Source of the DNA: JANNRR01 sp031401675
Lineage (GTDB): Bacteria > Pseudomonadota > Alphaproteobacteria > Rhodobacterales > Rhodobacteraceae
NCBI GenBank assembly: GCA_031401675.1
Contig: JANNRR010000046.1
Span: 1-11,760 of the forward strand
Length of the DNA stretch: 11,760 bases
Direction of reading: 5' to 3'
Position numbers and translations under genes: made by a program. Under the pieces are notes generated by a model. It made no database searches and was not told the DNA's origin. It worked only from the letters and a program-made list of their open reading frames with translations. How positions within the stretch are numbered: the stretch's first letter is position 1; each line of letters starts with the position of its first letter. Below are positions 1-5,928 of this stretch, piece by piece.

Positions 1-2
1 AT

Positions 3-122
3 GCTCTCAGAGCCGCCGGAAAACCCGCCAAACTCGCCATAACCGCCGTCATGCGACGCATCATCACAACCGCAAACGCGCTGATCCGGGATAACCGGAA
101 ATGGACCGAAACCATGGCTTGA
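3..122 (+). pseudogene. IS110-family transposase, C-terminal fragment
   Basis: Reading frame 3 is open from the window edge to a TGA at 120-122. It translates to a tail containing KPAKLAITAVMRRIITTANA and ending DNRKWTETMA. This matches the C-terminal end of IS110-family (DEDD, Tnp20-domain side) transposases as I know them: a basic helix with the 'K.ALxAxMRKLLxxLNA'-like pattern followed by a short polar end. Only about 39 residues lie inside the window, so I cannot tell whether the upstream part is intact. IS110-family ends have little or no terminal inverted repeat, so the element boundary after the stop is not readable from sequence alone; it must lie before the IS21-like end at 171. Family assignment is by recall of the motif. 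Confidence 0.6.
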
Positions 123-170
123 CCAAGACGGATACTCTAGCAGGTCGTCTGCGTAGCTTCCGGCCATGAC

Positions 171-220
171 TGTCAACGGCAGAGCAAAAGTGGGCCAGAT
201 GGCAGCGCAAAATGTTGCCA
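171..220. mobile_element. IS21-like terminus (remnant 1)
   Basis: The block starts TGTCAACGGC (171-180). Two imperfect direct repeats follow: GCAAAAGTGGGCCA at 184-197 and GCAAAATGTTGCCA at 207-220, 23 bases apart. IS21-family elements carry several such transposase-binding repeats just inside a terminal TG, which fits this layout. On the minus strand the frame between about 290 and 160 stays open and could be the tail of the adjoining ist gene, but I do not recognise it. The element is cut short: a second IS21-like end begins at 333. Confidence 0.45.
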
Positions 221-332
221 CATTGGGGTTGGCATTGTTGCCGTGTGTTTCGGCGCGGGGTTTCACCCCACCATCGGCGTCCAACGATGAGCCCGCCCTC
301 AGGAAATCAAAGCCTTGAAATACCATAGAGAT

Positions 333-386
333 TGTCAGACTTGATGGGGTCAAACTTCGGCGCCGAACGGGGTTAAACTTCGATGC
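333..386. mobile_element. IS21-like terminus (remnant 2)
   Basis: TGTCA at 333-337 is followed, 13 bases from its start, by GGGGTCAAACTTCG (346-359) and GGGGTTAAACTTCG (369-382), again 23 bases apart. The 13-base offset and 23-base period are the same as in the block at 171, yet the repeat sequence differs, so this is the end of a second, different IS21-type element in the same orientation. Repeats of the GGGGTCAA-x-TTCG type are familiar from IS21-family ends. The interior is missing because the IS5 remnant begins about 25 bases further on. Confidence 0.5.
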
Positions 387-463
387 TTGTTCACACGGTG
401 GATAGAAGGGGCTCGGTTGCACAAATCGGCGTACTAACGAGTTTCCCCTTCCCTTGGACAGAG

Positions 464-1021
464 TCATCCCATGCGCTGCGTGATCGGGGTTCCGAGGGCA
501 GTGAGGCGGTTGAGGATGGCGGCGCGGATTTGGAGCCTGCGACCTGGCGTCCGAAGTCGCGTGAGCGGACCCGTTCGCCGAGCAGTCTTAAGCAGTGCTT
601 CTTGGTTTCGACCGGGCTTCGTCGGTGGTAGCCGCTCCATCGTCGCCAGATCGTCCGACCGAGGCGTCGATTGGTGCGCAGGATGTCGTTGCGGGCGGCG
701 GCACCGGGCGTGTCCTCTTTCCACGGCATGCCTTTGCGGCGGGTCGGGAGTGAGGGCAGGAATGCCATTGGTCCGAATGAGTGCCCGAACGCAAAGGCAC
801 CCCGTGCGGCAATGGCTGCGTGGCAGGCCCGTGTGTCATAGGCACCGTCGGCACTGACTTTGCCGATGGGCCGGTCAGTGGCGATCTGCTCCAGCAGATC
901 GGGAAGCATGGGTGCGTCACGCACACCTGCCCCGGTCACTTCAATGGCGCGGATTTCCGGCGTTTCCGCGTCAATTCCAAGGTGAACCTTGCGCCATTCG
1001 CGCGGTTTCGATGGCCCGCGC
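464..1021 (-). pseudogene. IS5-family DDE transposase, truncated and frameshifted
   Basis: The minus-strand frame reads GPSKPREWRKVHLGID, then ETPEIRAIEVTGAGVRDAP, VSADGAYDT (second catalytic Asp), and GRTIWRRWSGYHRRSPVE, which carries the Y-x2-R-x3-E signature of IS4/IS5 DDE transposases. This is the C-terminal two thirds of a roughly 270-residue protein. After RDFGRQVA the frame is lost: the expected continuation (LQIRAAILNRLTALGTPIT, ending QRMG) is in another frame, consistent with one missing base at about 532-541. About 12 extra residues between GAFA and PTRRKG correspond to hairpin element A (748-790). The N-terminus with the first catalytic Asp is absent, so the gene is dead. Confidence 0.8.
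748..790. repeat. Small palindromic element A (divergent copy) in IS5 transposase
   Basis: GGGCA (754-758) pairs with TGCCC (782-786), and CATT (766-769) pairs with AATG (776-779). The segment coincides with about 12 extra residues in the IS5 transposase, and the reading frame is kept. It is the least similar member of the set: it shares the flanking C-GGGCA/TGCCCGAAC layout but not the TCC-GGK-GGA centre of the other three copies. Confidence 0.4.
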
Positions 1022-1226
1022 TAGAGCGTATCGCGTTTGATTGGATTTGTAGCCTGCGGCTTTGAAGAAGCTATGGCATGCTTCGTCTGTGAACGGATCG
1101 CAGACGTGTCCGACCGCGCGCCATAGCTGATCGTAGGTTCGGGCGGCAGCTTTCCGGAGCAGCGTCTTGAGCTTGGCAAATGCCATATCGATAGGATTGA
1201 GGTCCGGGCTGTAGGGCGGGAGGTTG

Positions 1227-1267
1227 GAGGGAAAAGAAAAGCGTCCGGTGGACGGTTTTCCCCGAAC
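1227..1267. repeat. Small palindromic element B in IS630 orfB
   Basis: The stem is GAAAA-g-CGTCC (1236-1246), loop GGT, then GGACG-g-TTTTC (1250-1260): ten base pairs with one internal mismatch. It sits exactly where IS630 transposases have the LFLPPYSPDLNP segment, adds about 43 bases, and shifts the frame. Aligned on its centre it matches elements C and D column by column (GG-A-NN-AGAA-N-A on the left arm side, T-NN-TCCC on the right). Confidence 0.6.
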
Positions 1268-1340
1268 AACGGAACCATGCGCCGATGGCGTGCAGGGCGC
1301 GGGCGGCGGCAGGGCCTTTGTGGCTGGACAGGCTGTCGAG

Positions 1341-1387
1341 AATGAGGAGGATCAGAAAATGATCCGGGGGATCATTATCCCGACGCA
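1341..1387. repeat. Small palindromic element C in IS630 orfB
   Basis: AATGATCC (1358-1365), loop GGG, GGATCATT (1369-1376) form a perfect 8-bp stem. The surrounding 42 bases encode 14 residues that interrupt the conserved GDV-LILD segment of the transposase without changing the frame. It shares GGATCAGAA on the left and TCCCG on the right with element D at 2273. Confidence 0.6.
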
Positions 1388-1713
1388 AGACGTCGCCATT
1401 GCGCAGCGTCGGCGCCAGTTGGGTGGTGATGGAGAGGTCGAACATCTCGCCGTTCATGGCCCCGTCGATGACCCAGGGTGCGTCCATCCGATCATGCCGC
1501 AGCGCGCCGACAAAGGTCTGGGCGCGCCAGTGGCCGAAGGGCGCATGATCGACCAGGCGCTGCCCGCGTGGGGCCCAGCCCGTGGTCTTGGCCATGTTGG
1601 TCTTGACGGAAGTTTCGTCGATGAAGGCCAGCCTTTCCAGATGGTTGGCCATGAAGGGCTGGAGTTTGGCGATCCAGATATGGCGCAGGTCAGCGACATC
1701 CTGGCGCTTCTGC

Positions 1714-2076
1714 TCAAGCGCTTGCAGGTCTTTTTTTGTGTGACAGCCCGAGCCGAAGCAGCGGCCGTCCGACCGAAGAGCGATGCACTTGCAGGCCGTG
1801 GTCGGCGGCCAGTTCTGCAGTCAATTCATCAATCGTGCGGCCGGGCCGGACGGCGATCCGACGCTGCACCCAATCCTTGACGTCCGTGAGCTTGCCACGC
1901 CCTGGATTGCCCTGCGGCTTTGGCGCAAGCGCACCGGTCTCACGCTTGAGCCGCACCATGTCATTGACGAATTTGATCGAAACGCAAAGTCGAGGTGCCG
2001 CCGCGGTATGCGTATTGCCCTGCTCGACAAGCGCCACGGCACGCGCGTGTAATTCAACAGGATGCGGTTTACCCAT
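1714..2076 (-). CDS. IS630 transposase orfA (DNA-binding N-terminal part)
   Basis: Translation starts MGKPHPVELHARAVALVEQG, a Tc1/IS630-type helix-turn-helix N-terminus. It continues through VNDMVRLKRETGALAPKPQG to GLSHKK, where the frame runs into a stop after five more residues. The ATG at 2074-2076 is chosen because it begins the conserved MGKPHPVE block; the frame stays open further upstream, but that stretch lies mostly outside the element and has no similarity. At 1731-1737 there is a run of seven A on the coding strand. Moving to the +1 (equivalently -2) frame there gives KDLQALEQ and joins orfB. Related IS630 elements have an A-rich junction at this place that is often annotated as programmed frameshifting, so the split may be natural rather than decay. 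Confidence 0.65.
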   Translation of the reverse strand: MGKPHPVELHARAVALVEQGNTHTAAAPRLCVSIKFVNDMVRLKRETGALAPKPQGNPGRGKLTDVKDWVQRRIAVRPGRTIDELTAELAADHGLQVHRSSVGRPLLRLGLSHKKRPASA

Positions 2077-2270
2077 TCTCGACCCCCATATCTGCCTCAA
2101 TGACAGGGAATCACGAAACGACACCATTGGGAATCCCGAATCCGCTCTGGAGCGATACGCTCCAAATGGGTCAAGGCGGTGTCCGATGAGGCCGGTCCGC
2201 CCGACTCTGACCAGAACCACTTGCGCGAACGAACGGCTTCGGTGTGAGAACCGGGTCCTCAAGGTTCTGA

Positions 2271-2312
2271 GCCGGATCAGAAGAAAGTCCGGGGGACTGT
2301 CTTCCCGGCGAA
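2271..2312. repeat. Small palindromic element D, intergenic
   Basis: GAAGA-a-AGTCC (2280-2290), loop GGG, GGACT-g-TCTTC (2294-2304) form a ten-pair stem with one mismatch, the same geometry as element B. It is outside the IS630 element, in the non-coding remnant zone. Confidence 0.55.
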
Positions 2313-2346
2313 TGTGGGAACTGCTAAGAAAGGGTGAGACCATTTC

Positions 2347-2450
2347 CGCCATTGATGGGGTAGATGGCTCCTGATCCCGGCGTCGCGATGCGCCATTATG
2401 GAGTTGTCGTCTGACCCCAAGCAAAGGCGCCATCCACCCCATCAGTGGCG
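2347..2450. repeat. 26-bp imperfect inverted repeat, 52-base spacer
   Basis: The arm at 2347-2372 and the reverse complement of 2425-2450 agree at 23 of 26 positions; both contain TGATGGGGT followed by R-GATGGC. The pair could be the ends of a tiny deleted element (MITE-like) or a stable RNA hairpin. There is no coding frame between the arms. Confidence 0.5.
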
Positions 2451-2684
2451 CACTGTTAGACGCGCCCAGCAGGGTATTTGAGGCAAAGTGAAGCGAAATC
2501 CAATTCAAATTGCGTGGATCCGGAGTGGATCTGTGGTTCAATCAGACATCATCACGCTGTGACAACCAGGTATCTTGACCACCTTGATAATCCGGCCGGA
2601 TTCTGAAATCCTCGGGAACGCTGCGCAGCTTGATCCGGGCTGTCACCGTCGCCAAATACGACCGAAATTGGCGCTTTCCCCCGC

Positions 2685-3563
2685 CTACGGCTTCCAGCGG
2701 CGGTGAATCCAGAACCACTGGTCCATGTGCTGCCGCACCAGCGCCTCCAGCGAATCGTTCAAAGCCTGGGTCATCGCTTCCGGGCTGCCGTGCGGGATCG
2801 GGGCTTCGATCACGATGTCGAAATCCAGCCCGTTCGGTTGCCGGACACCGTAGGTCGGCACCACCAACGCATCATAGCGCAATGCCAGTTCGGCGGCGGA
2901 CAGGGCGGTCAGCGCCTCGTGGCCAAAGAACGTCAGCCGCTCGCCCTTGAACATGCGCTGATCGATCAGGAGCCCCAGCATGCCGCCGCTGCGCAGGAAC
3001 CGCACCATTTCGGCCAGACCCTTCTTGCCGCGCTCGAACAACGGCGTGCCGATGCGGCTGATGGCGCGGACATAGTGGTCGTTGAAATGCGCGTTGGTCA
3101 TCGGGTTATAGAGCGCCCCGACCCGGTAGCCACGGGCGATCAGCGCGGCGCGCGAGGCGTCGTAGTTGCCGAAATGCCCGGTGACGAGGATGACCGGCCG
3201 CCCGGCGGCATGGGCGGCATCCAGCGCGGCCAGACCTGGGCCTGCCAACGGGGTCGCGGTCACATGCGCGATGAATTTGGGGCCGGAGTAGATTTCGATC
3301 AGGGTGCGGCCGACATTGTCGGGCACGGCGCGCACCAACCGGTCAACCTCGGCCTTTGACAGGTCGGGCCGGACCCGGACCAGATTGTCGCGGACCCGGC
3401 GGTCATACCCGGCCAGGGGCGCCACCACGCGCGAAAACAGCCAGCCGCACAGCCGCACCCGGGCGGCGTAGGGCAAGACCAAGGCACCAGAGATCAGCGC
3501 CCGGAACAGGCTGCTGACCAGCCAGTCGCGCTGGCGGTCGAACCGGGATGCCGCGCCTGCCAT
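2685..3563 (-). CDS. LpxL/HtrB-family lysophospholipid acyltransferase
   Basis: This 292-residue protein has the architecture of lipid A biosynthesis (late) acyltransferases, which move an acyl chain from acyl-ACP to a lipid acceptor at the inner membrane. A hydrophobic N-terminal segment lies at about residues 15-50. The catalytic HxxxxD motif is GHFGNYD (His130, Asp135). A conserved block around NPMTNAHFND (153-162), FERGKKG (177-183) and LLIDQR (198-203) follows, and the family ending QWFWIHRRWKP closes the protein. Length is typical (about 290-310). It starts 28 bases after the DMT permease gene and is the last gene of the five-gene operon. The substrate may be lipid A or another lipid such as an ornithine lipid; sequence alone does not decide. 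Confidence 0.85.
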   Translation of the reverse strand: MAGAASRFDRQRDWLVSSLFRALISGALVLPYAARVRLCGWLFSRVVAPLAGYDRRVRDNLVRVRPDLSKAEVDRLVRAVPDNVGRTLIEIYSGPKFIAHVTATPLAGPGLAALDAAHAAGRPVILVTGHFGNYDASRAALIARGYRVGALYNPMTNAHFNDHYVRAISRIGTPLFERGKKGLAEMVRFLRSGGMLGLLIDQRMFKGERLTFFGHEALTALSAAELALRYDALVVPTYGVRQPNGLDFDIVIEAPIPHGSPEAMTQALNDSLEALVRQHMDQWFWIHRRWKP

Positions 3564-3591
3564 TCAACCCCTGCTTACTGTCGTACCTGCC

Positions 3592-4488
3592 CTAGACGGT
3601 CCCGACCTTTGTGTCGCGCCGGGCCACCTGCGTTTCCCGGTGCCACACATAAAGTCCGGCCCCGACGATCACAAGCGCACCCAGCATCGACCAGCCGTCG
3701 GGCAACTCGGCAAAGAACAGCCAGCCCCACAACATGGCAAAGATCAGTCCGGCATAGCTGAACGGTGCCACCACCGAGGCTTCGACCAGCGTGAACGCGC
3801 GGATCATGCACAACTGCCCGGCCGCCCCCATCAGTCCGATGACGATGAAGCCCGGCACGTCCGGCCAGTCCGGCGTCTGCCAGACCCAGGGCAGGGCGGC
3901 GGTGGTGACCAGGGTGCCGAACATCGCGGTATAAAGCAGCGAGGTCCAGACGCTTTCCGCAGCCCCGACCGCCCGCGTGACCAGCGCATAGCCGGCAAAG
4001 CACAGGGCGCAGCCAAGCGGCAGCAGGGCAGCAACGGAAAACACCGACGAGCCGGGGCGGATGATGATCATCGCTCCGATCATCGCGGCCAAGATGCCAA
4101 TGGCGCGGCGCGGGCCGATCTTTTCGCCCAGAAACAGCGCGGCGCCAAGCGTGATCAGCACCGGGTTGAGATCGGCGATGGCGGTGGTTTCGGCCAGACC
4201 GATGTAGTTCAGGCTGGTGAAGAACAGCAACGCCACGGCAAACTGCAGCACCGAGCGCACCAGTTGCAACCCTGGGTATTTGGCGCGCAGGTAGGGGCCG
4301 AGATTGCGGATCAGGATCAGGATGACGATCACGGTCTGCCCGGTATAGCGCGCCCAGACCACCTGCAGCGTCGGGTAGCGCGACACCAGCGATTTCGCCA
4401 GCGCGTCCATCAGGGTAAAGATCAGCAACGACAGCAGCATCAGCAGGATGCCGCGTGTGGCGACAGGCAGGCGCGCAAAGGCGGACAT
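3592..4488 (-). CDS. EamA-domain DMT-superfamily permease
   Basis: This 298-residue, strongly hydrophobic protein has two EamA repeats (about residues 12-145 and 155-285), giving ten predicted membrane helices, the usual size for the drug/metabolite transporter superfamily. Recognisable family features are the LMDALAKSLVSRYP start of repeat 1, the ADLNPVLITLGAALFLGEKI segment ending the first half, and FSYAGLIFAMLWGWLFFAE in the second. Family members export amino acids, metabolites or drugs; the substrate cannot be read from sequence. The ATG at 4486-4488 lies three bases after the stop of the nitrile hydratase alpha gene, so the two are cotranscribed and probably translationally coupled. 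A link to the amide or acid product of the upstream enzyme is an inference from position only. Confidence 0.88.
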   Translation of the reverse strand: MSAFARLPVATRGILLMLLSLLIFTLMDALAKSLVSRYPTLQVVWARYTGQTVIVILILIRNLGPYLRAKYPGLQLVRSVLQFAVALLFFTSLNYIGLAETTAIADLNPVLITLGAALFLGEKIGPRRAIGILAAMIGAMIIIRPGSSVFSVAALLPLGCALCFAGYALVTRAVGAAESVWTSLLYTAMFGTLVTTAALPWVWQTPDWPDVPGFIVIGLMGAAGQLCMIRAFTLVEASVVAPFSYAGLIFAMLWGWLFFAELPDGWSMLGALVIVGAGLYVWHRETQVARRDTKVGTV

Positions 4489-4491
4489 CGG

Positions 4492-5202
4492 TCAGGCCGT
4501 GCTGTCTGGCGGGTTGGCGGGCAGAACGGCAGGCAGAACGGCAGGCAGAACGGCGGTGCCGATCATGCTGTCGCGGGTTACCAGCGCTGCCAGCGCCGAC
4601 CGGGTCAGCGCCCCGGTGCCGTCAGGGCGGCGGGGCAGGACGATGTAGCGCATGTCGGCGGTGCTGTCATGTACGCGGATGGTGATGCCGGGCGACAGGT
4701 TCAGCCCGAACTCGGCCAGCACAGTCCTCGGTTCGCGCACGGTACGCGCACGGTATTCGCGGCTTTTGTACCAGTCGGGCGGCAGGCCCAAGAGGTTGCG
4801 CGGGTAACAGCTGCACAGAGTGCAGACCACGACATTGTGGGTGGCGGCGGTGTTTTCGACGGCGATCAGTTTCATCGCGCCGATGTCGAACCCCATCTCG
4901 CGGCTGGCGGCAGAGGCGTCGAGCATGAGGCGCGACCTGAAGGCAGGGTCGGTCCAGGCGCGGGCAACGACGGCGGCACCGTTGGCCGGGCTGCGGGCAT
5001 CCATCAGGTCGACCTGCGCCTGAATTTCGGCTGCAGTCAGGATGGCCTTTTCGATCAGCAGCTCGCGGATGGCAATTTCCATCACCTGCCAATAGCTCAG
5101 CGGCCCGTCGTTGTCGGCGCGGTAAGGATGGCCGGACGGGCTGAGACCGTGGTGGGGCGTGGGGTCGTGGTCGTGGCCATGATCGTGGTCGTCATGTGGC
5201 AT
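4492..5202 (-). CDS. Cobalt-type nitrile hydratase alpha / thiocyanate hydrolase gamma-like subunit
   Basis: This 236-residue metal-binding subunit belongs to the nitrile hydratase family. The metal-claw motif is VVCTLCSCYPRNLLGLPPDW, with Cys127, Cys130, Ser131 and Cys132; CTLCSC is the cobalt form (iron enzymes have CSLCSC). Downstream, WYKSREYRARTVREPRTVL, LAEFG, RYIVLPRRPDGT and ALVTRDSMIG are family landmarks. The N-terminus is His/Asp-rich (HDHGHDHD, residues 6-13), as I recall for thiocyanate hydrolase gamma. The C-terminus carries three AVLP repeats (about 217-228) from a 12-bp DNA repeat. The ATG at 5202 overlaps the previous gene's stop by 11 bases, and homology starts shortly after it; the longer upstream open frame reads out of homology. 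The family hydrates nitriles to amides or hydrolyses thiocyanate; which applies here is not settled. Confidence 0.85.
   Translation of the reverse strand: MPHDDHDHGHDHDPTPHHGLSPSGHPYRADNDGPLSYWQVMEIAIRELLIEKAILTAAEIQAQVDLMDARSPANGAAVVARAWTDPAFRSRLMLDASAASREMGFDIGAMKLIAVENTAATHNVVVCTLCSCYPRNLLGLPPDWYKSREYRARTVREPRTVLAEFGLNLSPGITIRVHDSTADMRYIVLPRRPDGTGALTRSALAALVTRDSMIGTAVLPAVLPAVLPANPPDSTA
4520..4555. repeat. 12-bp tandem repeat, three units
   Basis: GGCAGAACGGCA is repeated at 4520-4531, 4532-4543 and 4544-4555 (the last base differs in unit three). It lies inside the alpha-subunit gene and encodes AVLP three times near the C-terminus. The period of 12 and the GAACGGC core are shared with the tandem repeat at 6838-6897. 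Confidence 0.85.
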
Positions 5203-5464
5203 CGGTCTGCTCCAGCCAATGGCCGTAAATCCCGGCCTCCAGCACATCGGCCGAGGGCAGCCCCCACAAATCGGCCATGGCGAACCGCACCCGGTACAGC
5301 GGTAACGGTGGCGCAGGCTGGCGGTAGGCCAGCGCCTCGGGGTTGGCGAACGGGCCCAGCACGCGTTCAATAACGCCGGTCCTGCCGCGCAGATAGGCCG
5401 GAGTGCGGACATGGCCGGGCGGCATCATCGCTCGGACCCGGACGCGCGTACCCTCAGCCAGCAT
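5192..5464 (-). CDS. Nitrile hydratase beta C-terminal (SH3-like) domain as a separate subunit
   Basis: This 90-residue protein corresponds to the C-terminal SH3-like barrel of nitrile hydratase beta. RVRVRAMMPPGHVRTPAYLR, GRTGVIERVLG, LYRVRFAMADLWG and GIYGHWLE follow the family order H-x-R-x-P-x-Y-x-RG, VE-x-V-x-G, LY-x-V-x-F-x-x-x-x-LWG and a closing YLE-like element. In thiocyanate hydrolase the equivalent free-standing chain is alpha; three-subunit nitrile hydratases also have it. I choose the ATG at 5464 because it makes an 11-base ATG-to-TGA overlap with the upstream gene, the same arrangement as at its own 3' end; an in-frame ATG at 5479 would add five residues. Confidence 0.8.
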   Translation of the reverse strand: MLAEGTRVRVRAMMPPGHVRTPAYLRGRTGVIERVLGPFANPEALAYRQPAPPLPLYRVRFAMADLWGLPSADVLEAGIYGHWLEQTDAT

Positions 5465-5870
5465 CGCCGGGCCCCGCATTTGTTGCGGTATCGCGCGGGG
5501 AGGCGGTTCCGGTCAGCGAGGCGGCGCCGTAAGTAGCGCCGCGGCGGGCCACGGCTTCCATGCGGCGGCCAAGCTCTGCGGTGGTGTAGACCCCGGTCTC
5601 GGTCAGGTTCTGGTTGACGGCGGCGACCCAGCGTTCGTAGTAGCCCATGGTCTGGAACGAGTGTTCGCCCATATCCTCCAGCACCCGGCGCAGACCGTCG
5701 ACGGTGAAATAGCCGCGCGCCGAGCACAGCACCATCAGCGCATCCACCCGCTTTTCCCACAGGGCAAAGTCATGGCCGTCCATCGGCACCGGGCCGGCTG
5801 GTTGCCCGCCCATGTCGTGCCAGCGCCGGCCGTTGAAGGGTTCGGGTGTGGGTTCGGGGATGTGGCTCAT
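5454..5870 (-). CDS. Nitrile hydratase beta N-terminal-like subunit
   Basis: This 138-residue protein matches the N-terminal half of nitrile hydratase beta. RRWHDMGGQPAGPVP (16-29) is the characteristic D-x-GG-x-x-G-x-GPV start. WEKRVDALM (38-46), the helix GYFTVDGLRRVLEDMG, and MGYYERWVAAVNQNLTETG (75-93) with the conserved YYERW complete it. The arginine in YYERW corresponds to the beta arginine that contacts the oxidised metal-site cysteines in this family. It is the first gene of the operon. Alternative ATGs at 5945 and 5915 would add residues without homology; the ATG at 5870 has no clear Shine-Dalgarno, so the start is uncertain. The beta-like fold is also shared by the cobalt-delivery activator proteins (P14K/NhlE type), a less likely alternative because those lack the DMGG start. 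Confidence 0.75.
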   Translation of the reverse strand: MSHIPEPTPEPFNGRRWHDMGGQPAGPVPMDGHDFALWEKRVDALMVLCSARGYFTVDGLRRVLEDMGEHSFQTMGYYERWVAAVNQNLTETGVYTTAELGRRMEAVARRGATYGAASLTGTASPRDTATNAGPGDAG

Positions 5871-5928
5871 GCCGGCAGAGTAGGGGGCTTGGCGGCGACA
5901 GGCAATGGCCGGCATCGCAGGATCGGGC

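Larger units (their letters stand above)
409..1021 (-). mobile_element. IS5-family (IS903-like) element, 5'-truncated remnant
   Basis: The left boundary is GGCTCGGTTGCACAAATC (410-427), which resembles the terminal inverted repeat of IS903-group IS5 elements. The rest is the 3' part of the transposase gene on the minus strand, which stops abruptly at 1021 where the IS630 element begins. The opposite terminal repeat and the N-terminal third of the gene are not found on the far side of IS630 (after 2162), so the missing part was deleted rather than just displaced. Confidence 0.7.
1023..1730 (-). pseudogene. IS630 transposase orfB (catalytic part), disrupted
   Basis: From the A7 run the second frame reads DLQALEQKRQDVADL, then ERLAFIDETSVKTNMAKT (first Asp of DD[E/D]) and GDV. 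Fourteen foreign residues follow, then LILDSLSSHKG (second Asp) and ALHAIGAWF. The 14 residues are hairpin element C, inserted in frame. After GAWF another insertion (element B, about 43 bases) shifts the frame; the expected LPPYSPDLNPIDMAFAKLK with the third acidic residue resumes in a different frame. The last frame has no stop of its own and runs out of the element into the IS5 remnant, to a stop near 971. The transposase cannot be made full length without a second frameshift, so the element is probably immobile. Confidence 0.75.
1024..2162 (-). mobile_element. IS630-family element inserted in the IS5 remnant
   Basis: The two ends carry an 11-bp inverted repeat: GAGCGTATCGC at 1024-1034 and its complement at 2152-2162. 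IS630/Tc1-mariner elements insert at TA; a TA lies at 1022-1023 next to the left end, but the right end is followed by CA, not TA. Together with the loss of the IS5 N-terminus beyond the right end, this suggests a deletion or recombination at that side. The interior encodes orfA and orfB of a transposase on the minus strand, damaged by two palindromic insertions. Confidence 0.75.
2163..2684. other. Non-coding remnant zone between IS630 and the acyltransferase gene
   Basis: No complete gene is visible in these 520 bases. It holds palindromic element D, a 26-bp inverted-repeat pair (2347-2372 and 2425-2450), and, on the minus strand, an open tail of about 40 codons ending at 2542. That tail reads RSYLATVTARIKLRSVPEDF, followed by a stretch containing RIRPDYQGGQDTW, and ends in a stop; it looks protein-like but I do not recognise it and it has no start of its own. 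CGCCAA (2650-2655) and TTGGCG (2668-2673) could form a weak hairpin after the acyltransferase gene. No IS5 N-terminal sequence is found here. Confidence 0.5.

Noticed and set aside
2650..2673. CGCCAA/TTGGCG hairpin after the acyltransferase gene as a terminator
   Set aside because: Six-bp stem with a 12-base loop and no T-run in the direction of transcription.
3640..5373. A 577-codon plus-strand open frame opposite the DMT and nitrile hydratase genes
   Set aside because: It is antisense to four genes with clear family motifs, is extremely rich in Gln, Arg, Gly and Asp, and has no recognisable domain. Long shadow frames are expected in high-GC DNA.
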